DNA of 64,000 bases from Cololabis saira (GCF_033807715.1 NC_084606.1:37934401-37998400), one strand, 5' to 3'. Counted from the first letter of the stretch, positions 46,520-59,224 are shown. Made by a program: numbers and translations. The notes: generated by a model from the letters alone, not told the origin.

Positions 46520-49500
46520 TTGGTACCAATAAGAGACCGAAAAATTAGATGCGGACTACTAAATATACGATCGTTAAGCTCCGAGTCTCTGTTAGTAAAC
46601 GATATAATTACAGAGAGCAGGAGTGATGTTTTCTGCTTAACAGAAACATGGTTACAGGATAAAGAGTATGTTAGTTTGAATGAATCAACTCCGCCCGGCT
46701 ACTTTAATCATCACATTCCTAGAAACACAGGCCGGGGCGGAGGAGTCGCAGCAATTTATAACTCCAGTCTCCAAACAAAAATTGAACCTAAGTGCAATCA
46801 TAATACGTTTGAAAGCCTCACGCTTAGTCTGAAATTTCCGAGCTGGAAATCAAAGAAGCCAGTTGTGTTAGTGGTAGTGTATCGGCCCCCTGCTGGCGCT
46901 TATCTAGAGTTTTTGTCTGAATTTTCAGATTTCCTTTCTGGATTATTGATCAGTACAGATAAATTCATCATAGTGGGTGATTTTAATATTCATATGGATG
47001 TTGAAAGCGATAATCTTAAATTAGCTTTCAATTCTCTTCTAGAATCAATGGGTATCTCACAAAAAGTGGACGAGCCGACGCATTGTTTTGGTCATACTCT
47101 CGATCTCGTTCTCACCTACGGTGTTGAAGCTGATGATCTGTTGGTGTCACCTGTTAACTCCCTTTTATCCGACCATTATTTAATAACGTTTGAATTGAAT
47201 GTTGTTGATGTTGAAGTGCAGGGCAGGAGGTATTATTTTAGGAGATGTTTGTCTGATGAAGCTATTGCTAAATTTAAGGAGACCATTGCTCGTCTTGCGA
47301 CAGTGGAAAATAGTGAAGCCTCTACTGAAGCAATAGAGGCCAGTGACCTGGGTTCTACCTCTGATGTTGATGTTGATTTTCTTGTTAGTAACACTGCTGA
47401 TCTGTTGCACTCAGCTTTAGATGAAGTTGCTCCTTTGAAAAGGAGGGTTTCTAGCCACAGGAGCTTAACTCCCTGGTACAATTCAGATATTCGCATGTTG
47501 AAACAAAGCGTGCGTAAAATAGAAAGGAAGTGGCACTCTTGTAAATCTGTAGACTCTTATCGTGAATGGAAAGATATTCTAATAGTATATAAAAAAGCCA
47601 TTCGCAAAGCAAGAACAGCTTATTATTCAACGTTGATAGAGGATAAAAAAAGTAACCCACGTTTTCTGTTCAGCACTGTAGCCAGGCTGAGAAAGAGTCA
47701 CAGCTCTGTGGAGCCGTGTATTCCTGCAGCTCTCAGTAGTGAGGACTTTATGAGCTTCTTTAACAGTAAAATCACGAGAATTAGAGAAGAAATCAACCAG
47801 CCGGTTGTGGGCGTTTCTTCAGCTTTAGCGACTTCCCTAGGCTCTGACTTGTCTCTAGACTGTTTTGATCCTATAGACCTCCCTGAGCTGACTTCACTCG
47901 TTAATAGAGCTAAGTCAACCACATGTATGTTAGACCCCATCCCGACTCCACTATTCAAAAATGTTTTTTCTCTTATTGGTGCGACAATACTGGACCAAAT
48001 CAACCTATCCCTAAGCTTAGGATATGTACCACAGGTTTTCAAAGTGGCAGTAATTAAACCTTTACTTAAAAAACCTTCCCTTGACCCAGACACCTTAGCT
48101 AATTATAGGCCAATTTCTAACCTTCCATTTGTATCTAAAATTCTGGAAAAGGCAGTTTCAAGCCAGTTATGTGACTATTTGTATAGAAATGATCTGTTTG
48201 AAGTCTTTCAGTCAGGGTTCAGAATGCATCATAGCACAGAGACAGCACTGGTTCGAGTTACGAATGACCTTCTTATGGCCTCAGATAAGGGATTAGTGTC
48301 CATATTGGTTCTACTGGACCTCAGTGCTGCTTTTGACACTATAGTTCATGGCATTTTACTGCACAGGTTAGAGCATGTTGTTGGGATTAAAGGGACAGCT
48401 CTACGTTGGTTTAAATCATATCTATCTGACAGGTTCCAGTTTGTTCATGTACATGAGGTTTCTTCAGAACAGTCCAGGGTCTGTTATGGTGTTCCGCAGG
48501 GTTCAGTGCTAGGGCCAATCTTGTTTAGTTTATACATGCAGCCGTTGGGAAGTATAATCCAGAATCACGGCATACACTTTCATTGTTATGCTGATGATAC
48601 GCAGCTCTACTTGTCTATGAAGCCGGATGAAACAGAACCGTTAGTTAAACTTCAGGCATGTCTTAGGGACATCAAGGACTGGATGTCCAGAAATTTCTTG
48701 CTTCTAAATTCAGATAAAACAGAGGTTATCATTCTTGGTCCAGAGCATCTTAGGAAGGGACTAGATGGTGTTGCGATGGCTTCCAGTGCAACTGTGAGAA
48801 ACCTTGGTGTTGTTTTCGATCAGGATTTGTCATTTAAACCATATGTTAGGGTATAAAGTCAATGTTAATAAAACCGAAGCCCTGGCCCTGAATACGCTTG
48901 TAACGCACCAGATGAGAGCAGCATTTTCGTTCAAGTGGCCAAAGGATGGCATTTCCTATTTGGGAACCACTATACCACAAAACTTGGATATGTTATACAA
49001 GGCAAACTACAATAAATTAATTGACAAGATATCTGCTGATCTTAACAAATGGGCTGTGCTGCCCCTCACTATCTCAGGCAGAATAGAGAGTATTAGGATG
49101 AATGTGCTACCTAGGTTACTATTTCTCTTTCAAACGCTGCCCCTCCCGCCCCCAAAAAACATGTTCACGATTTTAGACCGCCTCATCTCTAGATTTATCT
49201 GGCAGGGAAGGCGCCCCCGTGTAAGATACAAAACTTTGCAGTTATCTAAACAACATGGAGGGTGGGGACTCCCTCACCTTAGACATTATTGGCTGGCCTG
49301 TCAGCTAAGGGCTTTGATCATCTGGATTTCAGATAAGACGGACACAAGGTGGTTGGAACTTGAGAAGTCACGCTGCACTCTGGCACCTTTATCTAAGGCT
49401 CCATTTACTGAAAATAAATCCCTAGAAGAGACTCTGGGTGGATGGTCAAAAACTACTCTAGCAGCATGGAAAGAGGTGCAGAAGAACTTTGGCCTCCCTT

Positions 49501-51432
49501 GTGATGTGTCAGTGTTGTCGGGTGTGGCTCATTTAAAGGGTTTTATACCTCTAAAATTGGATGCAGGGTACAAAAGATGGGGACATCTAAATCTTGACTA
49601 CATTCACCAGCTCATTGAGAACCAGGAATTGAAGACATTCGAACAGTTGATGAATGAATTCAACCTGCCAAGATCGGATTTCTATAGATATCTTCAGATA
49701 AGAAGTTATTTGTTTAAACACCCAGACTGGAACCGCATTAAAAAATCCGACTCCCCGATTGAACAATACCTGAAAAAAATTCAAAATGGAAAGCACATAG
49801 GGAGACCAATATCTAATGTATACCGAATACTGTCTGCCATGAAACAAGAAAACACCCTACATATCAAACAAAAATGGGAAGCAGAGCTTGAAATAGAAAT
49901 AAGGGAGGAGGTTTGGGACAAAATTACATCTGAAATACACAAAGTAACTAATGCAAACCTATGGAGAGAATACCAGTGGAAAATAGTCCATAGATTCTTC
50001 AGAACCCCTGTAATCCTTTCCAAAATAGACCCCAATCGAACAAGTGAATGTTGGAGAGGGTGCGGGGAAGGCTTTGCAAACCACACACATATATTTTGGA
50101 AGTGCCCCCGATTGCACAAATTTTGGTGTGAGATATTCGACTTAGTGGACAAAGTATTTGTTGTTTCTCTACCCAGGGACCCACTATTGGCCATCCTTGG
50201 GGTTATTCCTGACGCAGGGATGAGCAGGAAAAAGATATACCTGCTACATATATTGTTTGCAGCTGCCAAAAAGGCAATAACCCTGAACTGGCTTAAGAAA
50301 GACCCTCCAACAGTAGTCACGTTTCAGACAGTAGTTAAGGGAATTTATGCGATGGAAAAGATAACATTTATGTTAAGATTACAAAATGTACAGTTTACCG
50401 ATCGATGGGCGCCTTGGTTGAAGGTGGTTGGGGACGATTGGTGAGGAGCAAGTGCGGGAGGGACCTCTTACCGGATCTTATCATCTTGCATGTCGGGTGA
50501 TCCACTGGGGATTTGATGGGAACCTATGGCTGCTGTTGTCCTATGTTAACTTTGGTGTGTATTTTATCATCTATAGCCCGTTGGGCTGGTTTGTTTTTGT
50601 TTTCTTTGTTTTGTTTTTTTTTTATTTCTTTGTTTTTTTGTTTTCTTTTTCTTGGGTAACTAAACGGTCTTTAGGCACAAAGTCCCTGTTGGAGGAAAAG
50701 AATGACATGTTTTATGTCTTGTTTGTTACCAGTACTGCTATTGTTTCCTTTTCTGGTTTGAAAGTAGAATGTAAAAATGAAAAGGAGATCGTGTGACATC
50801 TGAAGCGTGTGATATGTATGAAAATGTTGCTCAATAAACATAAAGTTGAAAAAAAAAAAAAACCATATGTTAATCAGGTTTGTAAAATAGCGTTTTTCCA
50901 TCTCCGTAATATTGCAAAAATTTGGAAAATCATCTCGCAGAGTGATGCAGAAAAACTAGTTCATGCATTTGTATCTTCTAGACTGGATTACTGTAATGTG
51001 TTGTTAGCAGGATGTCCAAGTAATTTGCTGAATAGGCTCCAGCTGATCCAGAATGCAGCAGCACGAGTGCTGACAGGAATCAGCAGGAGAGACCACGTCT
51101 CTCCAGTGTTAGCGTCGCTCCATTGGCTACCTGTAAAATTCAGAATTCAATTTAAAATTTTATTACTTGCATATAAAGCCCAAAACGGCTTAGCTCCGCA
51201 GTATTTACAAGATTTGATAGTGCCTTATGTTCCTGGCCGAGCTCTCCGCTCCCAGGGTGCAGGTTTACTCGTAGTTCCTAGAGTATCTAAATGTAGATTT
51301 GGAGGGCGGGCGTTCTGCTATCAGGCACCATTACTTTGGAACCAACTTCCAATCTGGGTTAAGGAGGCTGACACCACCTCCACCTTTAAAACTAAACTTA
51401 AAACTTTTCTGTTTAGTAAAGCCTATAGTTAG
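46520..51432 (+). CDS. L2 ORF2 (endonuclease and reverse transcriptase), interrupted once by L1
   Basis: The frame runs 46520-48848 and resumes at 50873-51432. The joined length is 2889 bases, 963 codons, with no stop, so only the nested L1 disrupts it. The endonuclease covers about 1-230 (LLNIRSLSSE, CLTETWL, IIVGDFNIHM, LLSDHYLITF). Reverse transcriptase carries YRPISNLPFVSKILEKAVSS, VLLDLSAAFDTIVH, GVPQGSVLGP and the catalytic HCYADDTQLYL near 48580-48610. After RT the conserved SRLDYCNVLLAG and RVLTGISRRDHVSPVLASLH region follows. The annotated first base is a TTG codon; the true start may lie elsewhere or translation may reinitiate after ORF1. Confidence 0.88.
48849..50859 (+). mobile_element. 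5'-truncated L1 inside L2 ORF2
   Basis: The flanks AAACCATATGTTA at 48836-48848 and 50860-50872 are a 13-bp target duplication. It starts within the RT thumb and ends in AATAAACATAAAGTTG plus poly(A). It is about 2.0 kb, in the same orientation as the L2. Its C-terminal L1 sequence differs clearly from the L1 at 9372-21999, so it belongs to another subfamily. Confidence 0.93.
48852..50444 (+). pseudogene. L1 ORF2 C-terminal fragment
   Basis: An open frame of L1 ORF2 from the RT thumb (GYKVNVNKTEALAL, YLGTTIPQNLDM) through FIWQGRRPRVRYKTLQLSKQ to the cysteine-rich end (SECWRGCGEGFANHTHIFWK). It has no stop until 50444, so decay since insertion is slight. It lacks endonuclease and the RT active site, so it cannot act alone. 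Confidence 0.87.
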
Positions 51433-51879
51433 TGTTTAGTAAACCTCTAGCTGGTGTTGGTAAATCTCTAGGTAGTGTAAACTCTAGTGTGTTAGAGTCA
51501 GTAGGCATAGTCGCAGCTATAGAACAAAACTATAATAGTTAGTCTCAAATATAGCTTCGCGGTAGATATGCTGCTATAGGCTTATGCTGCAGGGGGGCAC
51601 CGACATGATCCGCTGGGCGGTGCCTCTCACCCTTCTCCTTTTCCCTGCCTCTCTTCTCCATTACCATTTTTATTTATTATAAATATCTCATAGCTATCAT
51701 TTTTATCCATCGTCCTGTAGTTTCTTGTGCCGGCCCCCCTTTTTTCTCTTTTGTGTATGTTTGCAGGCCGGAGCCTCGGGAGCTGCGTTCTGGCCTGTGT
51801 TCCCGGCCCTCCCCCCCCTCTGGTCATCCCATTGCTTCTTCCACCTGCCTACGTGGATATCTGCTGTTGCTGCTTCCGC

Positions 51880-52100
51880 CTGCCTGCACCCCCCCCCCCC
51901 CCCCCCCCCCCCCCCTCTGGTCATCCCGCTGCTGCTCCACATGACTGTTGTGTGCTGCTGACGCCCCCCCCCCACCTCTGGTCATCCCGCTGCTGCTCCA
52001 CATGACTGTTGTGTGCTGCTGACGCCCCCCCCCCACCTCTGGTCATCCCGCTGCTGCTTCCACCTGCCTGCTGTGTGCTGTCGACGTCCCTGACTCACCC
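51880..52100. repeat. 61-bp tandem repeat with C-tract in L2 3' region
   Basis: A 27-base C run (about 51889-51915) is followed by two full units of about 61 bases (CTCTGGTCATCCCGCTGCTG and on) at 51915 and 51976 and a partial third at 52037. The GGGAGG-rich reading frames across it are artefacts. Confidence 0.85.
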
Positions 52101-52377
52101 AGTCTGGCCTTCGGCAGGAGGGTCCCCCCTTATGAGCCTGGTCCTGCTCAAGGTTTCTTCCCTCCTAAAGGGGAGTTTTTCCTTGCCACTGTTTGGCTTA
52201 AGGCTTTTCTCCCACTATGGGAGTTTTTACCTGCCATTGTTTATATAATAATTGCTCGGGGGTTTATGTTTATGTTTATGTTCATGTTCATGTTCTGGAT
52301 CTCTGGAAAGCGTCTAGAGACAACATCTGTTGTATTAGACGCTATATAAATAAAATTGAATTGAATTGAAAACAGAG

Positions 52378-53952
52378 GAGACGGGAGAAGTTCAAGTCAC
52401 CAAAGATGCTCATCATCATCCGCATAAAGGATGCAGGACTGTTGCACAGGCCCTGGGGAAGTCTGTTATATTCGTACAGGCCTAAGGGTGTCGTAAAGGC
52501 CGTGTACCGCCTGTCAGACTCATAGAGGGGGATGTTGTAGAATCCCGATGTGAGATCCATGGTGCTGAAAAAGGCGTTTCCACCAAGGGCGGCAAGGCAG
52601 TCAGCCTGATGGGGCAGCGGGTGAGCGTCCTTGACGGTCTTGGCATTAAGCCAACGAAAGTCGGTGCAGATTCTCAAATCCCCTGACTTCTTCCACACCA
52701 GGACCAACGGCGAAGCATATTCCCTAACAGACTTGGTAATGATGCCTCTCAACTCCATCTCAGACAGCACCTCTCTCAGTTTATGGTAGTGTGCTGGAGG
52801 GACGCGCCGATAAGGTAGCCGGAAGGGACGATCATCGGCAAGATGAATGCGGTGGACGAACTTCTTCGCCTCCCCACAATCCAGCTTGTCCTTGGAGAAG
52901 ATATCCTGGTAAGTGAACACAAGGTCAGCCAGCGACTGTTTCCACTCAGCTGATACTTCACACCCTTCAAGGTCAATGTCTGACAATCCACAGTCCTTAA
53001 GCCGCTGAGAGGAAGCAGAGGTGGTATCTGAGTCTGGGACAGGGTCAGCTGCATGACCATCCTGTGGCCTACTCACCCCCTGAGAGAGAGGGAAGTCTTC
53101 CACAGCGACACAAGGAAAGACATCCGCCACCATTGCATTGCGACGCAGTGTCAAGGGGCTCTTGGTTGGGTTAAAGATCTTCATTGGAACCCAACGGTCA
53201 CCCCACATGGGTGCCACAACCCGCCCAACAATGATGTTTTTGGGGGCTGAACGGGAGGAGGTGGGCTCCACCATGATAGCGCTTCCAGGAGACACGGGGG
53301 TATTACTGGGCAACTTTCCCCAAACCAGATACTCTGCCTGAGGTGCAAGAGTGATAGCCTGCCGCAGCCTAGCGGTGCCAACCTTATCAGGCAGGTCAGG
53401 ACCAGCCCAACGGGTCATGCAACTGAGTAACTGCAGAAATTGCTCACACTCTGGGTCAGAAGTCTTGGAGCGGATGAGCTCCCAGTATTTCTCATCAGAC
53501 TTCATCTGCTGTATCATGGGCCTGATAATGTTGCTTCCAATGATAAGCTCATCCCTCTGTCCTTGAACGAGCAAAGTAGGCACAATGAATCTAGATCCAT
53601 AAACCTCAATGTCCAGGTCATAGATACATCTGGGTTGCGTTGTAAGGCCACCACAGCCAACAAGAACCACCCTCTCAGGCACAGGCTGAGGACTCGGGAG
53701 GACACCAGCAGCTCTAAGCTTGGACTCTGCCTCCACACTGAGCGTGCATGACATGCTCCCTGAGTCAAGCATCCCCCTCAAAGTAGCCTGGCCCCCGACT
53801 GACACTGGGGCATAAAACAAATCACTAGCCCCCTCTACTCTATGTGAGCCCACAACAATTACTGTTTTGTCATCAGCAAGGTTACTACAGCAGTTCACAT
53901 ATATCGACTGCAAGTCCTGTTCTTCACCGAGGGTGTCACTAGCACCGCCCAT
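52378..53952 (-). CDS. Gypsy pol, first part: protease and RT start
   Basis: 525 codons from ATG at 53952 to the L2 junction. The retropepsin motif GMLDSGSMSCTL has D63 (DSG rather than DTG). A linker leads to reverse transcriptase: RLPYRRVPPAHYHKLREVL, LRICTDFRWLNAKTVKDAHP, FFSTMDLTSGFYNIP and RLPQGLCNSPASFMRMM. The YLDD motif follows after the L2 insertion at 45155. The start lies 27 bases past the gag stop in a different frame, so Pol would need frameshifting, re-initiation or its own start. No stop is seen. The C-terminal residues predicted past 52378 are L2 sequence. Confidence 0.88.
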
Positions 53953-53978
53953 GTTACCCCTCTCACTACACGGGCGAG

Positions 53979-55522
53979 CTAGTTTAAATCAGCATTGGAG
54001 GGAGAAGGGGGTGGCATGGCTGATGGATTGGGAGCCTGCGGGCATTCATGTCTCATATGACCAGGGTTGAAGCAGTTGAGGCACAGTCGGTACAGTCTGC
54101 AGTGTGCATGGGTTGAGTGATCCTTGGAGCCACAAACTCTGCACGCAAAGGACTCAGAACTCCACTGGTTATGGGGCCGACCAGCCTGACGGTGGTCCGG
54201 CCGACGGTTGACCTGCTGGCGGTTGCCGGGCCTTTGACTGGTTGCCAGCGAAGCATTGCACAAAGACAGAACTTTGTCAAACATAGCCACAACCTGTTGA
54301 ACACCAGAGTCTGTGGCTGGTTGGGTCATGGCAGGTGGAGCTTGGTCAGAGACAGCAGCAGGAGGGAGGGACACAGGGGCGGGTCTGGAGAAGCTGACCA
54401 TCCCATTATCTGATCCAAACTGACTGTACGCCAGGGTAGAGGCAGGCAGAGAGTTAAGAGAGGGCTTTTGTAGGCCCGCCGCTGAGACAGCCTGAGACAT
54501 ACCAGAGCTAACATGATGAAAGGGGTCAGAAATGGGGCTCTGACTACAAGATGAAAAACCCACTGCGTGTCGGGAGTGGGCCGCTGCCCTCACATTTCTC
54601 ATGTGGCTATCGAGACGCTCCTGAACCTCAGCTGCGGTCCAATGCTCCGGTGCCTTCAGCTGGAAGGACATGGCGAGGCTGGGGTCAGGACAGTGATTAA
54701 TAAACATCATGACCACTTCAGTACTGGGGTCCTCCACAGATCTACCCCGCCTCCGGAGACACTCATCAGCAGCATCAATGGATTTGTTGAGACGAATCCA
54801 ATAATCCATAGCACTCTCATTAGTACGAGGGATGGTGCTATAGAAATCTTTCATCGGCAAAACTGAATATGAAAGCTCACTAAAGTTACGTTTCAATATG
54901 TCAAAAACAACCGTGGGAGGTCAGTCACACTCAGTTCAGGGCGGCTGCGGAGCGACACCTTCACCACATCCCTAGCTCTGCCTGTCAGTCTCGACATGAT
55001 CAGGTCAAACATCTCAGCAGGACTGTCACATTTAACCCTATTCAGGTAACATCTCATCATGTCCTCCCATTCCTGGACAGAGAATGCGTCGGCTTGGTCA
55101 CCCCTGAAGTAAGGTGGTGCTTTGGTGTCAGAATGCACAACAACCTTCAACTGTGACAAGTCAGCATGACTGGGCAGCTGACTCATAGGAGACTGAGGCT
55201 GGATGGTGCTAGGCCTGCGCATAGTGTTAATGCTAGCAGATATATTATCTTAAATCTGTTTAGCCAAATCTGCAATCAAAACACTAAAAGTTTCAACAGA
55301 TATGACCTGTGTGGGCTTGGGGTCTGGCTGGGAAATTGGCGTGGAGCTAGCAGTGGGTGCTAACGGTGGGTCAATAACCGATTGATCAGCCGTGGAGCTA
55401 TGAACACCCGGGAAAAATGGTACAAACCTACCATTTATCAGCCGGCCCCTCCCTATCCCAAATGTGACATCCTGCCTGCAACCAGCCATATCATGAACCT
55501 CAAAAGTATCTCCCTCTGCCAT
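53979..55522 (-). pseudogene. Gypsy gag, one stop and one frameshift
   Basis: Starts at ATG 55522 (MAEGDTFEVHDMAGC). An in-frame TAA lies at 55250-55252 after DLAKQI, and the same frame resumes (TMRRPSTIQPQSPMSQL) with a capsid-like region (PPYFRGDQADAFSVQEWEDM). A one-base deletion near 54912 moves the frame; the remainder (RNFSELSYSVLPMKDFYSTI and on) runs to 53979. Near the end are two cysteine clusters, CRVCGSKDHSTHAHC and the CCHC knuckle CLNCFNPGHMRHEC, which bind the genomic RNA. Two lesions make this gag inactive although pol is open. Confidence 0.83.
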
Positions 55523-56176
55523 AACTGAATGAAAAGCAATAATGGCAGAAGCAGGACAAACAAAAAAAATAAATAAATAAATAAAGGAATAAAAAAAAAA
55601 AAACCTTAAAATCAAGGTACAATAAACAGTCAAGTACAATTCAACAGTATGAGCCCCCAAAAAAAAATTTCACTCGCTTATCGAGTAGAATAACAAAAAC
55701 TACAAGGCAACTAAAATCACATGTACATCACTACTCATGAGGGACAATGAAAAAGAAAAACGTTGCAGAGCTGAAGTAAAAATAAATATGTCCACAAAGT
55801 TGCTTACATTAGGACATTAACTCTTCAAAATCACATAACAGTTAACTTTTATAAAGCTCCTCAATGACTAATTTGTCCCTGTAATGCACTGGCTGGCTGT
55901 TACAGATCAACCAGCAGAAACCGACATGAAATAAAAACATTAGACGAAGATTTTAAAATAAACCACACTTTTAAACGGTACTCAAACGCCTCATCAATCC
56001 TCCGATTGCCCAACACACCTGCGCGCGCACTCGGGAGCGCGCGAAATTCCCTGAAGCTGCAGCGCGGGAAGATGAAGGCGGAGTCAGGTGTCAGCAGCTG
56101 CAGCGCGGGGAGGATGGAGGAGGTGTCAGGTTTCAGCAGCGGTACCCCGGGGATCAGACGAGCGCTGATCGGGGAT
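55523..56176 (-). other. Gypsy 5' leader
   Basis: Between the primer-binding site and the gag ATG. It contains A-rich sequence and a GC-rich block with CAGCTGCAGCGCGGG repeats (56053-56110). No gene is seen; a packaging function is only expected by position. Confidence 0.55.
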
Positions 56177-56194
56177 ATCCGGGTCACGGCACCA
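56177..56194 (-). other. Primer-binding site, histidine-tRNA type
   Basis: On the minus strand TGGTGCCGTGACCCGGAT follows the 5' LTR after two bases (CT). It resembles the tRNA-His site used by HERV-H-type elements (TGGTGCCGTGACTCGGAT by recall), with one difference. Its position confirms the right-hand LTR as 5' LTR. Confidence 0.75.
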
Positions 56195-56744
56195 AGTGTA
56201 ACCGGTGCGATCTGACAGTGGTCTGCGTTGTGTTTTTTTAACAGACGGGACTCAGACCAGCAGGACTCTTTTGGAGGCAATCTCCGTTTATTTCCTGACA
56301 AGGAAATAAAACAACAAAACCTCCAGTCAAAACATGCATCCAGTTGAGCCCCTCTCCCATTGACATCAGTAACAAAAGGGCCTATTAAGACAGAAACGTA
56401 CCTGACAAGGAAATAAAACAACAAAACCTCCAGTCAAAACATGCATCCAGTTGAGCCCCTACACACATAGACGGATTACCGCATGGGCAAAGTGGGCGTG
56501 TGCCCAGGGCCCTGGAGCCAATGGGGGCCCTCGGCTTTCAAACATTTTTTGTAAATTAAAATAAATGTACAAGCTCATAGGGCCCAATGATAGGGCCCCG
56601 TTTTGTGTGATACGTTCATATATAATCGTAAATTGTAGGCTATAATTACGATAAAATGTGCATTGTGCGGTCAGTGTAGACTAATTCTTACTTTACAACT
56701 GTCCTGAACGCATCAGGGCCGTGAGCCAACGCTGATTGGCTGGA

Positions 56745-56855
56745 AAGCCTGATTTATGGTTCCGCGTTAAATCGACGCAGAGCCTCGGCGCATCGCCGCG
56801 TACCTTACGCCGTAATCGCTGCGTTGGTTTAACGCGGAACCATAAATCAGCCTTA
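56745..56855. repeat. Palindromic GGTTCCGCG-family MITE copy
   Basis: The left arm GATTTATGGTTCCGCGTTAA and the right arm TTAACGCGGAACCATAAATC are exact reverse complements. The loop is CG-rich (CATCGCCGCGTACC). It is the clearest hairpin of the family in the window. Confidence 0.88.
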
Positions 56856-57224
56856 ACAGTTGGAGCAAATTGCGGCCATGAAGAAGATGAGCGCTAAACT
56901 TTAAAAGAGGACTAAGCTTGTACAGAGTTTTATGGAAGAGTCAACTACCATTGGTGAGTCAGTGTAACCTTCATAAATAATTTCTCAGAATGTTGTGTAG
57001 CTTTGACCACCTGCCTATTTGAATGAGCTTTGTGTTGTTGTCAACGAGACCGCCGAGTCTATTCTCTATTATAGAGCTCAGAAATGATGTTATAGACCGC
57101 TGTGTCTATATCTATCTAAATGTATTGTGTAATGTTTTTTTTTTTAAATTTAAACTGTATCAAAGATGGAAGTGAGTCAGTCCGTGACTGAGTTTTCAGC
57201 GCTGTGTGATTGGCAGCTGTCAGG

Positions 57225-57328
<104 letters not shown>

Positions 57329-58024
57329 TCTGAAAAAGTTTGTGACTTTATTCTGCTTTCTGCAGCATAGGCCTATAGGCTTGATTAGCTCAATAAAAGT
57401 GAGAATAAATGTTTGAGGGGTAGGATGAGGTGTTGTTGAACGTTAAAATGACTATCATAAGGGCCCATGGAGAATGCTCCTGGGTCATCTGGGTCTCTGT
57501 GAGACCCGCACTCCGCCACTCCGCCATCCACAATCACACGTCGGTGACGGTGTGATTGTGGATTCTCTGCGCCATTGTGTGACCAAACTGAGTGATTGGG
57601 GAGGGCATGTACCGTGCACGTAGGATATTATTGTAGATAGGGGCCCATAGCGAGTTTGTGTCCAGGGCCCGTGGTCATGATAATCCGTCCTTGCCTACAC
57701 AGATAATAAAGAATATTAACATAATACAAGGGAAACCCAAACTGTGGTCTATCGGACTTCACATCACTCACCTCTCCCATTGACATCAGTAACAAAAGGG
57801 GAGAGGTGAAGGCGGGAAAAATCATTTATACAGGTGGGGGGGGGGGGGTCACAGAAATGTCCGTAGGGGGACAACAAACAAAAACACAAAAGGTTCCACA
57901 TATTCTGGAGGTTTGACATGTCAGGTATCAAAATAACAGAACAAAATAATAACAAAATAACAGATTTTGGGTGATTATAAAATATAAAAAAAATGCACAT
58001 ACATAAGTGGAAAATCGACTCTGT

Positions 58025-58028
<4 letters not shown>

Positions 58029-58088
<60 letters not shown>
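58029..58088. repeat. (TA)30 microsatellite at gypsy right flank
   Basis: An uninterrupted TA repeat directly adjoining the 5' LTR. With the TATA-rich tract before 34670 it represents the split target. Confidence 0.93.
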
Positions 58089-58092
<4 letters not shown>

Positions 58093-58392
58093 CACATATA
58101 ATTAGCTGCCCATTTCTGTACGTAAATATACACAGATCTACCCATTCCCCCAATAGTGTTACATCAGGCCCCTAAAAGCCCCTAAACCCCTTCCTCTTTG
58201 TACCTCGTGAAAATCATGTTTTTATATTTGTTTTTAAACTGGTTAATGTTTGGACATACGTTATTAGGACAAATATGCCAAGTTCTACATTCATTACAAA
58301 TAGGCAACGTAGCTTTGTCACAATTTTTAATCGTTGTCCTTACACTAAATTTGAATTAAAAAAGTTATATAATAACGCTACTTACATTTGTA
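58089..58392. other. Unassigned sequence with left target of MITE
   Basis: AT-rich, no recognised gene. It ends with CATTTGTA (58385-58392), the left target copy of the next MITE. Confidence 0.4.
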
Positions 58393-58914
58393 CAGAGGTG
58401 TCTAGTAACGAAGTACAAATACTTCGTTACCTTACTTTAGTAGAAATTTTAGTTATCTATACTTCACTGGAGTAATTATTTTTCAGACGACTTTTTACTT
58501 TTACTCCTTACATTTTCACACAATTATCTGTACTTTTTACTCCTTACATTTTAAAAACAGCCTCGTTACTCTATTTCATTTGGGCCTTTAATAAAAACTA
58601 TCCAGTTAAATTGCTCCATCCGGATAGAGTGAATTTGGTTGTGGTTGTTTCAGATGTTCTTGTCCAGTTTTGTTCTTACATCCGTTCCCTCAGATTCCTG
58701 CAACTAAACTTGGATGTACATTCCAATAAAGGTTAGGATAAATGATAACATGAACATGAAGTTTGACTTTTTGCACCATTACAATACTTATAGGCAACTA
58801 GTCATCATATCTTCTGCTCTCTGAAACACATGTTAATGCTCAATAGTACACAGATATGGTTCTTTAATATATTTACATTATACTACGATGCATTCATTTT
58901 CAATGACACCTCTG
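58393..58914. mobile_element. hAT MITE (522 bp)
   Basis: Flanked by CATTTGTA at 58385-58392 and 58915-58922. The ends CAGAGGTGTC and GACACCTCTG are perfect inverted repeats. The left arm contains a CTTCGTTAC/GTAACGAAG inverted pair. No coding capacity. Confidence 0.92.
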
Positions 58915-58934
58915 CATTTGTATTCCTCCTTCTC

Positions 58935-59224
58935 CCTCTCCACGGTGCAACCAGTGTAGCATCCCCGACTGATGACGCTGGCATACTCCAAGGAGAAACC
59001 TCAAGGTTGGTGACATCGTGATGGAAAAGACAGAAGATCAGCCTCGCAACGAGTTGAAATTGGCTAAAGTTGTAGGGACGGTGACTGATAAAGATGGACT
59101 AGTGAGAAGGGTGAAGATTCATGTCGGAGTTCAGAAGATAGGAAAGGAGGGACAGCGTTCCGGCAAGCCATCCATAGTTGAAAATCCAGTGCAGAAGCTG
59201 ATCCTGCTCCTAGAGACTGTTTAA
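58935..59224 (+). pseudogene. BEL/Pao integrase C-terminal fragment
   Basis: The frame from about 59000 (VGDIVMEKTEDQPRNELKLA, GTVTDKDGLVRRVKIHVGVQ, PVQKLILLLETV) matches the C-terminal module after the BEL/Pao integrase core. A stop follows at 59222, as at the end of pol. The integrase core is absent. It is not the same copy as the remnant ending at 29475. Confidence 0.65.

Larger units (their letters stand above)
45156..52370 (+). mobile_element. Full-length L2-clade LINE inside gypsy RT
   Basis: The flanks AACAGAG at 45149-45155 and 52371-52377 are a 7-bp target duplication. Discounting the LINE and one copy restores the gypsy reading LLCYLDD. It has a 5' region, ORF1 with esterase fold, ORF2 with endonuclease and RT, a 3' region with C-rich minisatellite, and a tail of repeated ATTGAATTGAA in place of poly(A). 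It carries one nested 5'-truncated L1 (48849-50859). Its 3' half matches the truncated copy at 18870-20075. Confidence 0.92.
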
